Assembly (NCBI GenBank): GCA_001829315.1
Contig: MIAY01000017.1
Coordinates: forward strand, 69,568 to 133,567
DNA: 64,000 nt
Direction: 5' to 3'
DNA from: Spirochaetes bacterium GWE1_32_154
GTDB lineage: Bacteria; Spirochaetota; GWE2-31-10
The position numbers and the translations under genes were made by a program. The notes under the pieces were generated by a model, which made no database searches, was not told the DNA's origin, and saw only the letters and a list, made by a program, of their open reading frames with translations. Shown here in pieces: positions 35,282-43,962 of the stretch (position 1 is its first letter; each line of letters begins with the position of its first letter).

Positions 35282-36935
35282 TTTTTACATTCTCAATTAT
35301 TGTAATACATGTTCCATTCTCATAAATAAAAAACAATTCAGTCCTCAGTGTTTCCAGTGTAAACGGATTATGATTGAACACTTCATAATTAGTATTTATA
35401 AAACCGCTTCTTGTTGATTCACCGGCTGCATATTTTTTAATCAAATGATGGTGAACATCCTTGTCATACATTCGATTATACCACTCGGGAAAACTTTTCA
35501 CGGGGCTATACGAAATAAAATCAAACTTTAATAAATCAATACAAATATCAGGTAAATGATTTTCCTTCAAATACAGGTACAAAAATAAATAATAATCTGT
35601 TGTTTTCTTAGCATCAACAAACGCTCCTGATTTTTCCAGGAAACATTTCAATTCATGAAATAATGAAAAGGGGTCATTCATATTCAACAAATAATCAATC
35701 GTTTTACTAAACCGTTTTGAATTATAATAGATATCTACAACGTGTTCAATATCCTTAATAATTAATAATTCTTCGTATGAAAGGTCCGGGGTGGAAATAA
35801 TTTCATACGGTGGAGAGCTGAAAAACATAAAACCTTCTTTTTCAGCAGTTTTCGCCATTTCAGTTCCTGATAATACTTTAAGAAACCCGAGTTGCATCAT
35901 ATCGGGCTTTAATCGTATTGTATAATTAAACGATTTAATAAATTTCTGTAAACTTTCTTTTGGAAGTCCGGCAATCAAATCAAGGTGTATATGAATATTT
36001 TCCGGTATTTTTTTAATCATTTCTCTTTGTTTCACTATGTCAGAATTTCGTGCAACAATTTCAAGCGTCTCTTCATTAATTGTCTGAATACCAACTTCAA
36101 ATTGAATAACGTCCTTGCCAATACCATTCAATACTGTAAAATCATCATCAGACAAACGGTCTGCAGTAATTTCAAAATGAAATGTAGTAATATTATTATG
36201 ATTATCAATAATAAACTTCCAAATTGGAAGATAATGTTCTTTTTTTAAATTAAAAGTTCTGTCTACAAATTTAACAAGCGGAACATTGTGTTGCAAAAAC
36301 AAAGAAATATCACGTTGTACTCTTTCAAGGCTAAAAAACCTCACCGTCTTATCAATCGATGATATACAATACGAACAATTATAAGGACAACCTCGTGAAG
36401 ACTCATAGTAAATGATCTTATTTTCTAATAACTCAAGTTCATCTGGAAGGTAAGGAAACGGGATTTCATCAGGATTTTCAATAAGCAACGCTTTACCTGT
36501 ATTAATAATTAGACTATCTTTTCTATAGTATACCCCTGGAGGCAATTGTTCTTTTAAAAGAGAAGAAACGACAACTTCCCCCTCGCCTTCAACACAATAA
36601 TCTATCTGCGTATACTCTTCCATAATTTCCTGAGCCCGATACGCAACTTCAGGACCACCGGTAATAATTTTGACACCAGGCAGAATCTTTTTTATTTCAG
36701 TGATAATTTTTAAACTGAATTCAACATTCCAGATATAGATAGAAAGTAAAACGACAGCAGGTTTTTCCTTATATATTTCTGATAGAATTGTATGCACCTG
36801 CTGATTAATTGTAAATTCTTTAATAACAGGAGTTACATCTGAATTATGCTGCAACAGATAATTTCTAATATATCGAAGAGCTAAATTTGTTTGAATAAAT
36901 TTTGAATTAATTGCAACTAATAAAACTTTTCTCAT
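35271..36935 (-). CDS. B12-binding radical SAM protein (DUF4080 type)
   Basis: I place the start at 36935 (MRKVLLVAINSKFIQTNLAL). The longer frame runs back into element copy F and is rejected. Residues about 1-135 form a cobalamin-binding fold, residues about 180-400 a radical SAM domain with CPYNCSYC as the [4Fe-4S] ligand motif, and the C-terminus resembles DUF4080. Such proteins probably perform methylation or rearrangement on unknown substrates. The hydrolase gene overlaps its stop. Confidence 0.87.
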   Translation of the reverse strand: MRKVLLVAINSKFIQTNLALRYIRNYLLQHNSDVTPVIKEFTINQQVHTILSEIYKEKPAVVLLSIYIWNVEFSLKIITEIKKILPGVKIITGGPEVAYRAQEIMEEYTQIDYCVEGEGEVVVSSLLKEQLPPGVYYRKDSLIINTGKALLIENPDEIPFPYLPDELELLENKIIYYESSRGCPYNCSYCISSIDKTVRFFSLERVQRDISLFLQHNVPLVKFVDRTFNLKKEHYLPIWKFIIDNHNNITTFHFEITADRLSDDDFTVLNGIGKDVIQFEVGIQTINEETLEIVARNSDIVKQREMIKKIPENIHIHLDLIAGLPKESLQKFIKSFNYTIRLKPDMMQLGFLKVLSGTEMAKTAEKEGFMFFSSPPYEIISTPDLSYEELLIIKDIEHVVDIYYNSKRFSKTIDYLLNMNDPFSLFHELKCFLEKSGAFVDAKKTTDYYLFLYLYLKENHLPDICIDLLKFDFISYSPVKSFPEWYNRMYDKDVHHHLIKKYAAGESTRSGFINTNYEVFNHNPFTLETLRTELFFIYENGTCITIIENVKNGN

Positions 36936-36963
36936 ATATACCACGTTATTATTATAGTAAAGA

Positions 36964-37102
36964 GAGGCTCTTGCAAAAATCAAGAGTACTCAATGAAAAA
37001 AAGGGTACTTTTTTTTTGCTTCCGCCATATGCGATAAAATCGCATTATAAGTAGCTTCTTGCAAAAATTCGAGATAACAAAGAGTATTTTTGCAAGAAGC
37101 TC
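36964..37102. mobile_element. palindromic MITE-like element, copy F (long form)
   Basis: A 139-bp copy beginning GAGGCTCTTGCAAAAATC and ending TTTTTGCAAGAAGCTC. AAGA stands directly on both sides. The central hairpin arms ATGCGAT/ATCGCAT pair perfectly around AAA. It lies 29 bp upstream of the B12-radical SAM start and so probably within its promoter region. Confidence 0.92.
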
Positions 37103-37210
37103 AAGAGCCTGAATTATACTCTATTTATTAATTAAAATTACTATTAATTATAGATTAATTCAAAAATAGTTATATAATGTAATTAACCATTTTTTAATAA
37201 GGATATAATA

Positions 37211-37912
37211 ATGCACATTAAATTTGTAATACTTTGTATAGTATTGACGACACTTACGTTCACCATCAATGCACAGGAGGATATTTTTCTCATAGAAGAT
37301 TCCCTTGATGAAATTGTCAATGAAGCTGCAGAAAAAACAGGAACCCAGGAAACAGACAGAAAACAAAATGAATTCGATGAAGTTTCCGGCAGAAAAAGGG
37401 AATCAACAAGCGAGACAGTAAAAGAACCGGTAAAAACCGAAACAGATCAAACCGAAACTAAAACTCAAACTGAGACTGAAATAGAAACAGTCACAGAAGA
37501 AACGAATACAGAAAAAATACTGGAGCCAAAAAACAGTTCAAAAGGAATTATAATTACAGATTCTTTTGTTAAAGATGATACTGATCTATCAGATACGGTT
37601 TATCACATAAAAAAATTAAGAATTAGAAACAGAAAAAATGTTAATAAAGTTAATATAAAAATAACCAATAGAAATAAAATAGACAAAATTGAGTTATTTA
37701 CTTTTAACACACCGGTAAAAATTCACCAGATGTATATTATTACCGACAGAAATGAAGTATATACTAAATTTGATATTGATGTTACTAAAGAAGCACCGTA
37801 CCTGTTAAATCTTATGGATAATAAAATAAAGAAAATTATTATTATTCATCAGTCATTAGTTGCTTCAAACTCAAAAGATTATTTATTTGTACTTGGCATT
37901 AAAAATAATTAG
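37211..37912 (+). CDS. hypothetical exported protein with a Thr/Glu-rich linker
   Basis: 233 residues with a signal peptide (cleavage near INA-Q), an acidic stretch, then a low-complexity Thr/Glu/Lys segment (about residues 75-110, for example TETKTQTETEIETVTEE). The folded C-terminal half is rich in beta-strands and basic residues. AAGGA precedes the ATG. No family is recognised. The linker suggests a protein spanning or tethered in the envelope. A strong terminator follows it. Confidence 0.65.
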   Translation: MHIKFVILCIVLTTLTFTINAQEDIFLIEDSLDEIVNEAAEKTGTQETDRKQNEFDEVSGRKRESTSETVKEPVKTETDQTETKTQTETEIETVTEETNTEKILEPKNSSKGIIITDSFVKDDTDLSDTVYHIKKLRIRNRKNVNKVNIKITNRNKIDKIELFTFNTPVKIHQMYIITDRNEVYTKFDIDVTKEAPYLLNLMDNKIKKIIIIHQSLVASNSKDYLFVLGIKNN

Positions 37913-37930
37913 ATATGAGCTAAAAAAAAT

Positions 37931-37976
37931 AAAGGCGTTATATTTAATACATAATATTAAATATAACGCCTTTTTT
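37931..37976. terminator. bidirectional intrinsic terminator
   Basis: AAAGGCGTTATATTTAATA pairs with TATTAAATATAACGCCTTT around a loop of a few bases, with T-runs on both strands. It ends the exported-protein gene (plus) and the rpmB transcript (minus). Confidence 0.9.
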
Positions 37977-38003
37977 AAAGGAAAGCCCTAAAAGGATCTG
38001 ATA

Positions 38004-38228
38004 TTAACTCACTTTGTTAAGAGTTCTTATACATCTTGTACAAATCTTAAGCTTCTTTCTAACACCGCCAACAACTACAAATTTATTCATTATATTTGCT
38101 TTAAATGTCCTCTTAGTCTTAACACCAACTTTTGAACCCGTACCGCCTTTTTTCTTTAAAAGACCTTTTCTTGGCACATTATGTCCAAAACCAGTTTTCT
38201 TTCCACATATTTCACATGATCTACCCAT
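38004..38228 (-). CDS. rpmB: 50S ribosomal protein L28
   Basis: 74 residues: MGRSCEICGKKTGFGHNVPR, then KVGVKTKRTFKANIM and CTRCIRTLNKVS. The CxxC pair at each end shows the zinc-binding form of L28. GGAGG lies ahead of the ATG. It is a single-gene unit between the terminator and the ArsR gene, part of the large ribosomal subunit. Confidence 0.97.
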   Translation of the reverse strand: MGRSCEICGKKTGFGHNVPRKGLLKKKGGTGSKVGVKTKRTFKANIMNKFVVVGGVRKKLKICTRCIRTLNKVS

Positions 38229-38364
38229 TGTGATTCCTCCAGTCTATATTATATCAATTGTATTCCACCGTTAGATACCGTCGGAATATATTATTTTTTA
38301 GATTATATGTCAATAGAAGTAATGTTTTTTTTAACCTCGCCATTAAAGACACCTCTAAAGAGCT

Positions 38365-38676
38365 CTAACAACAATACTCTATCATATCACCATTATTATC
38401 CTTAAGAATTCGTTCTATTATATCAAGAACCACAGGATCTGAGACTTTGTAACAAACTTCCAACCCTTTTTTTGTACATTCAACAATTCTTGTCCGTCTA
38501 AGAATTGCAAGATGCTGAGATACTGTTGATTGTGAAATATCCAACTTTTCTACAATATAATTGACATTACACTGTTTTCTTGTCAAGCCAAGTATTATTG
38601 ATAGGCGTGTCGGATGTCCCATTGCTTTAAAAATTTCAGCATAAAGCTGAATTTTTTTTTTAGCATCATCATTCAT
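38365..38676 (-). CDS. ArsR-family transcriptional regulator
   Basis: 103 residues forming one winged helix: IFKAMGHPTRLSIILGLTRK, CNVNYIVEKLDISQSTVSQHL and ILRRTRIVECTKKGLEVCYKV. One Cys lies just before the recognition helix and a CC pair ends the protein, so metal or redox sensing is possible. It is the second gene after the amino acid lyase (13 bp gap) and may control it. Confidence 0.88.
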   Translation of the reverse strand: MNDDAKKKIQLYAEIFKAMGHPTRLSIILGLTRKQCNVNYIVEKLDISQSTVSQHLAILRRTRIVECTKKGLEVCYKVSDPVVLDIIERILKDNNGDMIEYCC

Positions 38677-38689
38677 TTTATATCCTTAT

Positions 38690-40264
38690 TTAAAAAAAAG
38701 TCGTTCTTTTTAACATCTCGGCAACAGCAGTAACTTCTTTATCTAACGGTCTGTCATTTTCTACGAATGAAGATAGTTTTCTGACTTCTTCATACACTTT
38801 CTGTATTTCAGGCGTGAATTCAGTTTTACCAACGATATCAATAGCCTGACATACAGCACACAAATGTATAGCAACCTGAAGAAACGCAATATCAAGTTGT
38901 TCATCAAGTTTTCGTGCAGAAATAGTCCCCATAGAAACTTTATCCTGATTTAATGATTCAGTTGGTCTTGAATGAATACTAACCGGTCCTGCTAAAAACT
39001 GTGCTTCAGTACTTAATGCAGATATTGATATTTGAGCTGCCTTAAAACCATGTCTTAAACCTTTCTCGTATGCATCATCATCTTCTAAAACCGGAATAAG
39101 ATTTTCTGTTAAACCATTGAATTTCCCGTCGATAAGGATTTCAGCCTGTTTATCAGATAAATCACAAATATTTGCAACAGCTATACGCAAATAATCACAT
39201 GCAGCACTTATATGACCGCCATAAAAATTGCCGGTATTAAATAAAGCACCACTTTCAACATCAACTAAAGGGTTATCATTTGCCGAATTAATTTCATTTT
39301 CAATCCAGTCTTTTGTAAACTTTAATGTATCACGTAATACACCATTTATTTGTGGAGCACATCGAATTGAATATCTGTCCTGAATCTTTTTATGTTGTTT
39401 AACAAAACTTTTATCTTCAATACTACCAATTTCTTTAAGTAAATCTTCGTATTTATAAACAAGTTTTGAATCTTTTATTAAATCATAAATATACTCAGCA
39501 CTTTCAATTTGTCCGGGATGATTTTTCATTTCTGATACTTTTCTTCTAAACGGAACATCATTCCCTCGAATAATCTCAGTAGCGGCAGCCGTTAGAAAAT
39601 CTGAAATATTAGCAAGTTTTTTAGCTTTATTCCAGGCTAATGATGCAATTGCAGTCATTACAGAAGTTCCATTCATTATAGCTAAACCTTCTTTAGCTTT
39701 CAAAACTAACGGAGTTATGTTTTCAGCTTTAAAAGCCTCTTTTGTACTTACAATTTTTCCTTTATAATACACATTTCTATCACCCATCAAAACAGCACCA
39801 ACATAACTTAATGGCGTTAAATCACCTGACGCACCAACAGAACCAAGCTCCGGAATAACAGGAATAATATCTTTATTTACCAGAGTGACTAACAAATCAG
39901 CAAGTTCAGGTCTAACTGCGGAATGTCCTTTAACATTAGAATTTAACCGGCATAAAACAACTGCCCGTCCGATTTCTTTTGAAAAATTTCTGCCTATTCC
40001 GATACCATGAAAATTGATTAAAGCTCTCTGTAAATCTTCAGCTTTTTTGTAGTTGATCTGATTGTGACAAGAGTCACCAAAACCTGTAGTTACACCATAC
40101 GTCGGATAACCTTTCATTATATAGTCTTCAAGAAATTTCCTGGCACTGATAAGTCTTTCTTTAAACTCAGCAGTATCAGGTAAAACAATATCCTCTCCCT
40201 CAATAGCAACCTTATAAACTGCTTCTATAGAAAGAGTATTTCCATTAACAACAATTTTGTTCAT
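38690..40264 (-). CDS. aromatic amino acid ammonia-lyase (HAL/PAL/TAL family)
   Basis: 524 residues, the family's usual length. The self-forming MIO prosthetic group comes from ASG in VGASGDLTPLSYVG (about residue 145). YGVTTGFGDSCHNQI holds the catalytic Tyr, and NGTSVMTAIASLAW and RCAPQINGVLRDTL are active-site segments. The selectivity pair in LINFHGIGIG is Phe-His, unlike the Ser-His of standard histidine ammonia-lyase. No other histidine-degradation genes are near. It removes ammonia from histidine, phenylalanine or tyrosine to give an acrylate; which one is open. AAGGTG lies before the ATG. Confidence 0.88.
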   Translation of the reverse strand: MNKIVVNGNTLSIEAVYKVAIEGEDIVLPDTAEFKERLISARKFLEDYIMKGYPTYGVTTGFGDSCHNQINYKKAEDLQRALINFHGIGIGRNFSKEIGRAVVLCRLNSNVKGHSAVRPELADLLVTLVNKDIIPVIPELGSVGASGDLTPLSYVGAVLMGDRNVYYKGKIVSTKEAFKAENITPLVLKAKEGLAIMNGTSVMTAIASLAWNKAKKLANISDFLTAAATEIIRGNDVPFRRKVSEMKNHPGQIESAEYIYDLIKDSKLVYKYEDLLKEIGSIEDKSFVKQHKKIQDRYSIRCAPQINGVLRDTLKFTKDWIENEINSANDNPLVDVESGALFNTGNFYGGHISAACDYLRIAVANICDLSDKQAEILIDGKFNGLTENLIPVLEDDDAYEKGLRHGFKAAQISISALSTEAQFLAGPVSIHSRPTESLNQDKVSMGTISARKLDEQLDIAFLQVAIHLCAVCQAIDIVGKTEFTPEIQKVYEEVRKLSSFVENDRPLDKEVTAVAEMLKRTTFF

Positions 40265-40334
40265 ATAATTACACCTTAAATTCGATTTGTGACAATATAA
40301 TATATTTTTAAAAAAAAGTTTATCTTTTTTTTAA

Positions 40335-41270
40335 TTAAAATATAATAACATCATCATCTGTTGATTTTTTAAACTTTGTATCATTCATAAAAGCCTTAAA
40401 CTGTTCTGTAGAGAATCGTCCATTTTCATAATTTTTTAATAATATCTCATAAAAGGAAGTTTCCTCAAATGATATTTTATCAATAGATGATTGTGATATA
40501 ATCCCTAAACTTATAAACAATTTAATCGTTTGTTCAATATCCCAGATGGCAGTTCTAAGCGGCTCTGCCGTTTTTGGCAGGATTTTAAAAAATTCGTCAT
40601 CTTCAGTTGGTTCACGAACAATCCGTTCTATTATGTCATTATTTTTCTCAATTATATTAGCAACAAATTTAAGTGATGCAAGATCATTAACTGCAATTTT
40701 AGGAATTAAATCCCGAACGACTTCGAGCATTTTATCAACTTCTAAATTCTTTTTAGTTATTACCGACTTTAATCGCCCAATTAAATATGAGTTTTCAGAA
40801 TCAATCGTATCAAGAATACTGGTTATTTCTAAATTCATTTTAACTATATCTTCATTTGCATGACGTAGATTATCATTTTTTGTTTTTAAAGAAATCATTG
40901 TCTTGACTTTTGCCAAAAGCCATGTTAATTGAAATGGTTTAACAACATAATCCACCGTGAGTGTAGATTCTACGGTATTATAAGCATTTGTAATCGTATT
41001 TTCATCCCCTAAAGCCGTTAAATATAAAACAGGGATTTGATGCAAAGGACAAAAATCAGATACTTTTTGAATCATTTCAATACCCGATAGTAAAGGCATC
41101 ATAATATCAGTGATTATTAAATCAATATCATCAGAACAAACATTTTTTAAATAATTAATAAACTCAATTGGTCTTGAAAACCCCTTGACCTGATAATTCT
41201 CTATATGAAGAATCTCGATTATATTTTCTCTGATGGTATCTTCATCTTCAACAACTGCAACATACCCCAT
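40335..41270 (-). CDS. response regulator without a recognised output domain
   Basis: 311 residues. Residues 1-125 are a receiver (VAVVEDEDTIRENI, phospho-acceptor Asp in LIITDIMMPLLSG, Lys in VVKPFQL). The rest is a predicted coiled coil and helices with no DNA-binding motif. A GGGGG ribosome site lies ahead. It follows the hybrid kinase at 41283 by 12 bp and is its likely partner. Confidence 0.85.
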   Translation of the reverse strand: MGYVAVVEDEDTIRENIIEILHIENYQVKGFSRPIEFINYLKNVCSDDIDLIITDIMMPLLSGIEMIQKVSDFCPLHQIPVLYLTALGDENTITNAYNTVESTLTVDYVVKPFQLTWLLAKVKTMISLKTKNDNLRHANEDIVKMNLEITSILDTIDSENSYLIGRLKSVITKKNLEVDKMLEVVRDLIPKIAVNDLASLKFVANIIEKNNDIIERIVREPTEDDEFFKILPKTAEPLRTAIWDIEQTIKLFISLGIISQSSIDKISFEETSFYEILLKNYENGRFSTEQFKAFMNDTKFKKSTDDDVIIF

Positions 41271-41282
41271 GCTTACCCCCGA

Positions 41283-42869
41283 TTAGAATCTGGTATCCGG
41301 TATTGTAACTATAAATTCACATCCTTTTTCAATGTCTTTATTATAGACTACCGTACCTCCGATTATTCCTGCTTCTCTTTTAATTATTGACAAACCAAGC
41401 CCTGTTCCCTTTATATTACCAACATTACTGAATCTTTGAAATGGCTCAAATAATTTACCGACCTGATCAACCGGAATCCCGATACCAAAATCACGTACTG
41501 ATACAACTACATTTACATTATCCCGCCATGCTTTAATAATAATTTCAGTGTTTTCTGTTGAGTATTTAATTGCATTTGAAATTAAATTAGTAAGAATCAT
41601 TTTTAACCGGACATTATCAGTTTCCAGTGAAAGTTCATCATTAACATCAATAATTATTTTATGCCTGTAATTATCATTAATGCAAAAATCAGATGTTAAT
41701 GTTTCTATAAAACTTTTTAAAACTATCGGCTCAATAACAACCGGGGATTCTTTATCCATAGGTCGCCCCATATGAAGTACTGATTCAATCATTTTTGTCA
41801 TATGAATAACTTCACTTTTTATATTTTTTAATTTTTCAGTTATTTTATCTTCATCATAACGATTTCTGAAATTTATTAAAATATCACAAGTACTCATAAT
41901 TGTCGTTAACGGTGTTTTAAATTCATGAGAAGCCATTGAGACAAATTTTGTTTTTAACTCACCAAGTTCTTTTTCCTTTTTTAATGATAATTCCAACTCT
42001 TCGGTTAAAGCCTGCTGCTTAAACAATGCTTCTTCCAGCTCATGCGTTTTTTCTTTCACCTGTTTCTCAAGATCATTATTATATTGTTGTAATCGATTAG
42101 CAGCAACACGCTTATCTGTTACATCAGAAAATACGACTGCAAAATAACCTTTCTTTGGACAGAATGCCAATACTTCAAAATACTTATTAAATTCTTTGGA
42201 TATATGCTCAAAACTGATTGAATCACCGGTTAATGCCACCCTGCCGTAATTTTCTATCCAGACATCTTCTGTTCCGGGTAATATTGTTTTTACCGTTTTA
42301 CCTGCCACATCAATATCTTTTAAACCTGTAATAGTCTCAAAAGCAGGATTTACCTGTAAAAAACGATAATCAACCGGATGCCCTGATTCATCACATATTA
42401 TTTCATGGAGTGCAAAACCATTCGACATATTAGTAAAAAGCAGTCGATACTCTTCTTCACTATCCTCAATTCTTTTTAAAGTAAACCTCAACTGTAAATG
42501 AACTTTTACTCGAGCTAGAAGTTCCAGCTTATTAAATGGTTTTGTTAAATAATCAACTGCACCTAATTTAAAACCTTCTATAATACTTGCCTTATCTACA
42601 TTCGCAGTTAAAAAAATAATTGGAATACCCGACGTTACAGGATTTGCTTTAAACATGGAGCACACTTTAAACCCATCAATATCAGGCATCGAAATATCAA
42701 GAAGAATTAAATCAGGTATTTTCTCGCATGCTAAATTATAACCATCCATACCACTATATGATGACAATACCGAATAATTATTTTTTCTTAAAACTAATGC
42801 AATAAGTTCTAAATTTACTTCGCTATCATCAATAACAAGTATTGTTCCGGGTATTTCTGTTAAACACAT
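41283..42869 (-). CDS. hybrid histidine kinase (receiver, PAS, HisKA, HATPase)
   Basis: 528 residues: an N-terminal receiver (VIDDSEVNLELIALVL, Asp in LILLDISMPDIDGFKV, LTKPFNKLELLARV), a PAS-like domain (FTNMSNGFALHEII, LKDIDVAGKTVKTILPG), a coiled coil and the kinase core (SMASHEFKTPLTTIMS, NLISNAIKYS, VRDFGIGIP, KGTGLGLSI). There is no membrane segment, so it is cytoplasmic. The receiver in front of the kinase probably lets another kinase control it. GGAGG lies before the ATG. Confidence 0.92.
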   Translation of the reverse strand: MCLTEIPGTILVIDDSEVNLELIALVLRKNNYSVLSSYSGMDGYNLACEKIPDLILLDISMPDIDGFKVCSMFKANPVTSGIPIIFLTANVDKASIIEGFKLGAVDYLTKPFNKLELLARVKVHLQLRFTLKRIEDSEEEYRLLFTNMSNGFALHEIICDESGHPVDYRFLQVNPAFETITGLKDIDVAGKTVKTILPGTEDVWIENYGRVALTGDSISFEHISKEFNKYFEVLAFCPKKGYFAVVFSDVTDKRVAANRLQQYNNDLEKQVKEKTHELEEALFKQQALTEELELSLKKEKELGELKTKFVSMASHEFKTPLTTIMSTCDILINFRNRYDEDKITEKLKNIKSEVIHMTKMIESVLHMGRPMDKESPVVIEPIVLKSFIETLTSDFCINDNYRHKIIIDVNDELSLETDNVRLKMILTNLISNAIKYSTENTEIIIKAWRDNVNVVVSVRDFGIGIPVDQVGKLFEPFQRFSNVGNIKGTGLGLSIIKREAGIIGGTVVYNKDIEKGCEFIVTIPDTRF

Positions 42870-42983
42870 TTAATCCTCCGGGAAATGTTTAATGTAATGA
42901 TAATACGAATATAAAAAAAAATCACTCTATTTTTTTAATTATAATTTTTTTGTATTTTTTTAGAAAAATTAAACAGGAAAACA

Positions 42984-43001
42984 CCCCTTTAATTAAAGGG
43001 G
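42984..43001 (-). terminator. probable terminator hairpin after the gene at 43014
   Basis: CCCCTTTAATTAAAGGGG is a perfect 18-bp palindrome, followed on the minus strand by TGTTTTCC. It lies 12 bp past the stop of the helical-repeat protein gene. The weak T-run makes it a moderate terminator. Confidence 0.55.
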
Positions 43002-43013
43002 CTACATAATAGA

Positions 43014-43775
43014 TTATGTATTACATATTTTCACACTTGGAAATTCATCTTTGAAATACTTTTTAAGCATTTCTTTATTTTTAGTTGTCGCATAGAAATT
43101 ATTTAAATAGGTGGAAATTTTTGTTTTTGCATTATCATCTTTATCATACAATTTTACAATAAACTCGCTGCATTTATCATTTTTATTGATTGTTAACAGT
43201 AAAATTGAAACATCCGTTAGAAAATCATAAGAATCGGTAAATTTATGGGAATACCGGGTAAAAACCCGTATCGCTTTCTGATATTCCTTCATTGCTACAA
43301 AAATTGCGCATAATAAAACAAAAGATTCTTTCTGATCAAATTTGATAATATTTTCCTCGCAAACTGATTCAGCAGCTTCTAATCGTTCAGAAGAAAAATA
43401 AATAATCGCTTTTTGATAACATAAAACTTTTTCAACCTCGGAAGAGTCAATCCCGTGATCCTCAAGATATAACTCGAAACCTATACAATTAAACCTGAAA
43501 GCTTCTTCAAATTCACCTAATATTATAAGACAATCTATTTTATTTAATAACGCTTCAATATCCTGAGACAACTCAAACAGTTTTCCGAAGAAAAAAGAAG
43601 AAAGGTGAACCCTTGAAGAATCTTTTAACTTATACGATAACGTAACAAATCGATCTCTTGTTGATAATTTATTAAATTCAGTTTCATCTAAACCTGATTC
43701 TTTCGCAAGTTTGGATAATTCATACCTTTTTTCGAATAATGTATAAATTTCATCAATACCGGTTAATTCTTTCAC
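43014..43775 (-). CDS. hypothetical helical-repeat protein
   Basis: 253 residues starting with GTG at 43775. It is all-helical in appearance with paired helices of about 34 residues (IEALLNKIDCLIILGEFEEA, ESFVLLCAIFVAMKEYQKAI, RVFTRYSHKFTDSYDFLTDV), as in TPR-like repeats. There is no signal peptide. No family is recognised. It probably binds other proteins. It is a single gene ahead of the hybrid kinase operon on the same strand. Confidence 0.6.
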   Translation of the reverse strand: MKELTGIDEIYTLFEKRYELSKLAKESGLDETEFNKLSTRDRFVTLSYKLKDSSRVHLSSFFFGKLFELSQDIEALLNKIDCLIILGEFEEAFRFNCIGFELYLEDHGIDSSEVEKVLCYQKAIIYFSSERLEAAESVCEENIIKFDQKESFVLLCAIFVAMKEYQKAIRVFTRYSHKFTDSYDFLTDVSILLLTINKNDKCSEFIVKLYDKDDNAKTKISTYLNNFYATTKNKEMLKKYFKDEFPSVKICNT

Positions 43776-43962
43776 ACCAAACCCCTTAGTTTAATTATAA
43801 CATCAAAATATATATCTTTCCACAATCCTTTTAATTAACGGTTTTTATCTGTTAAATATTTAAAATAATGTCATTTTGTATGATAATTTTTTTCCATTGA
43901 TACGAAAAATATGTTATAAGCATATTAATTGAAATTTTTGGGAAAAATTGTGGGAGAACATT

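Noticed and set aside
36936-36983. Longer N-terminus for the B12-radical SAM protein
   Set aside because: The extra codons run into element copy F and lack a ribosome site. The protein family begins at MRKVLLVAINSKF.
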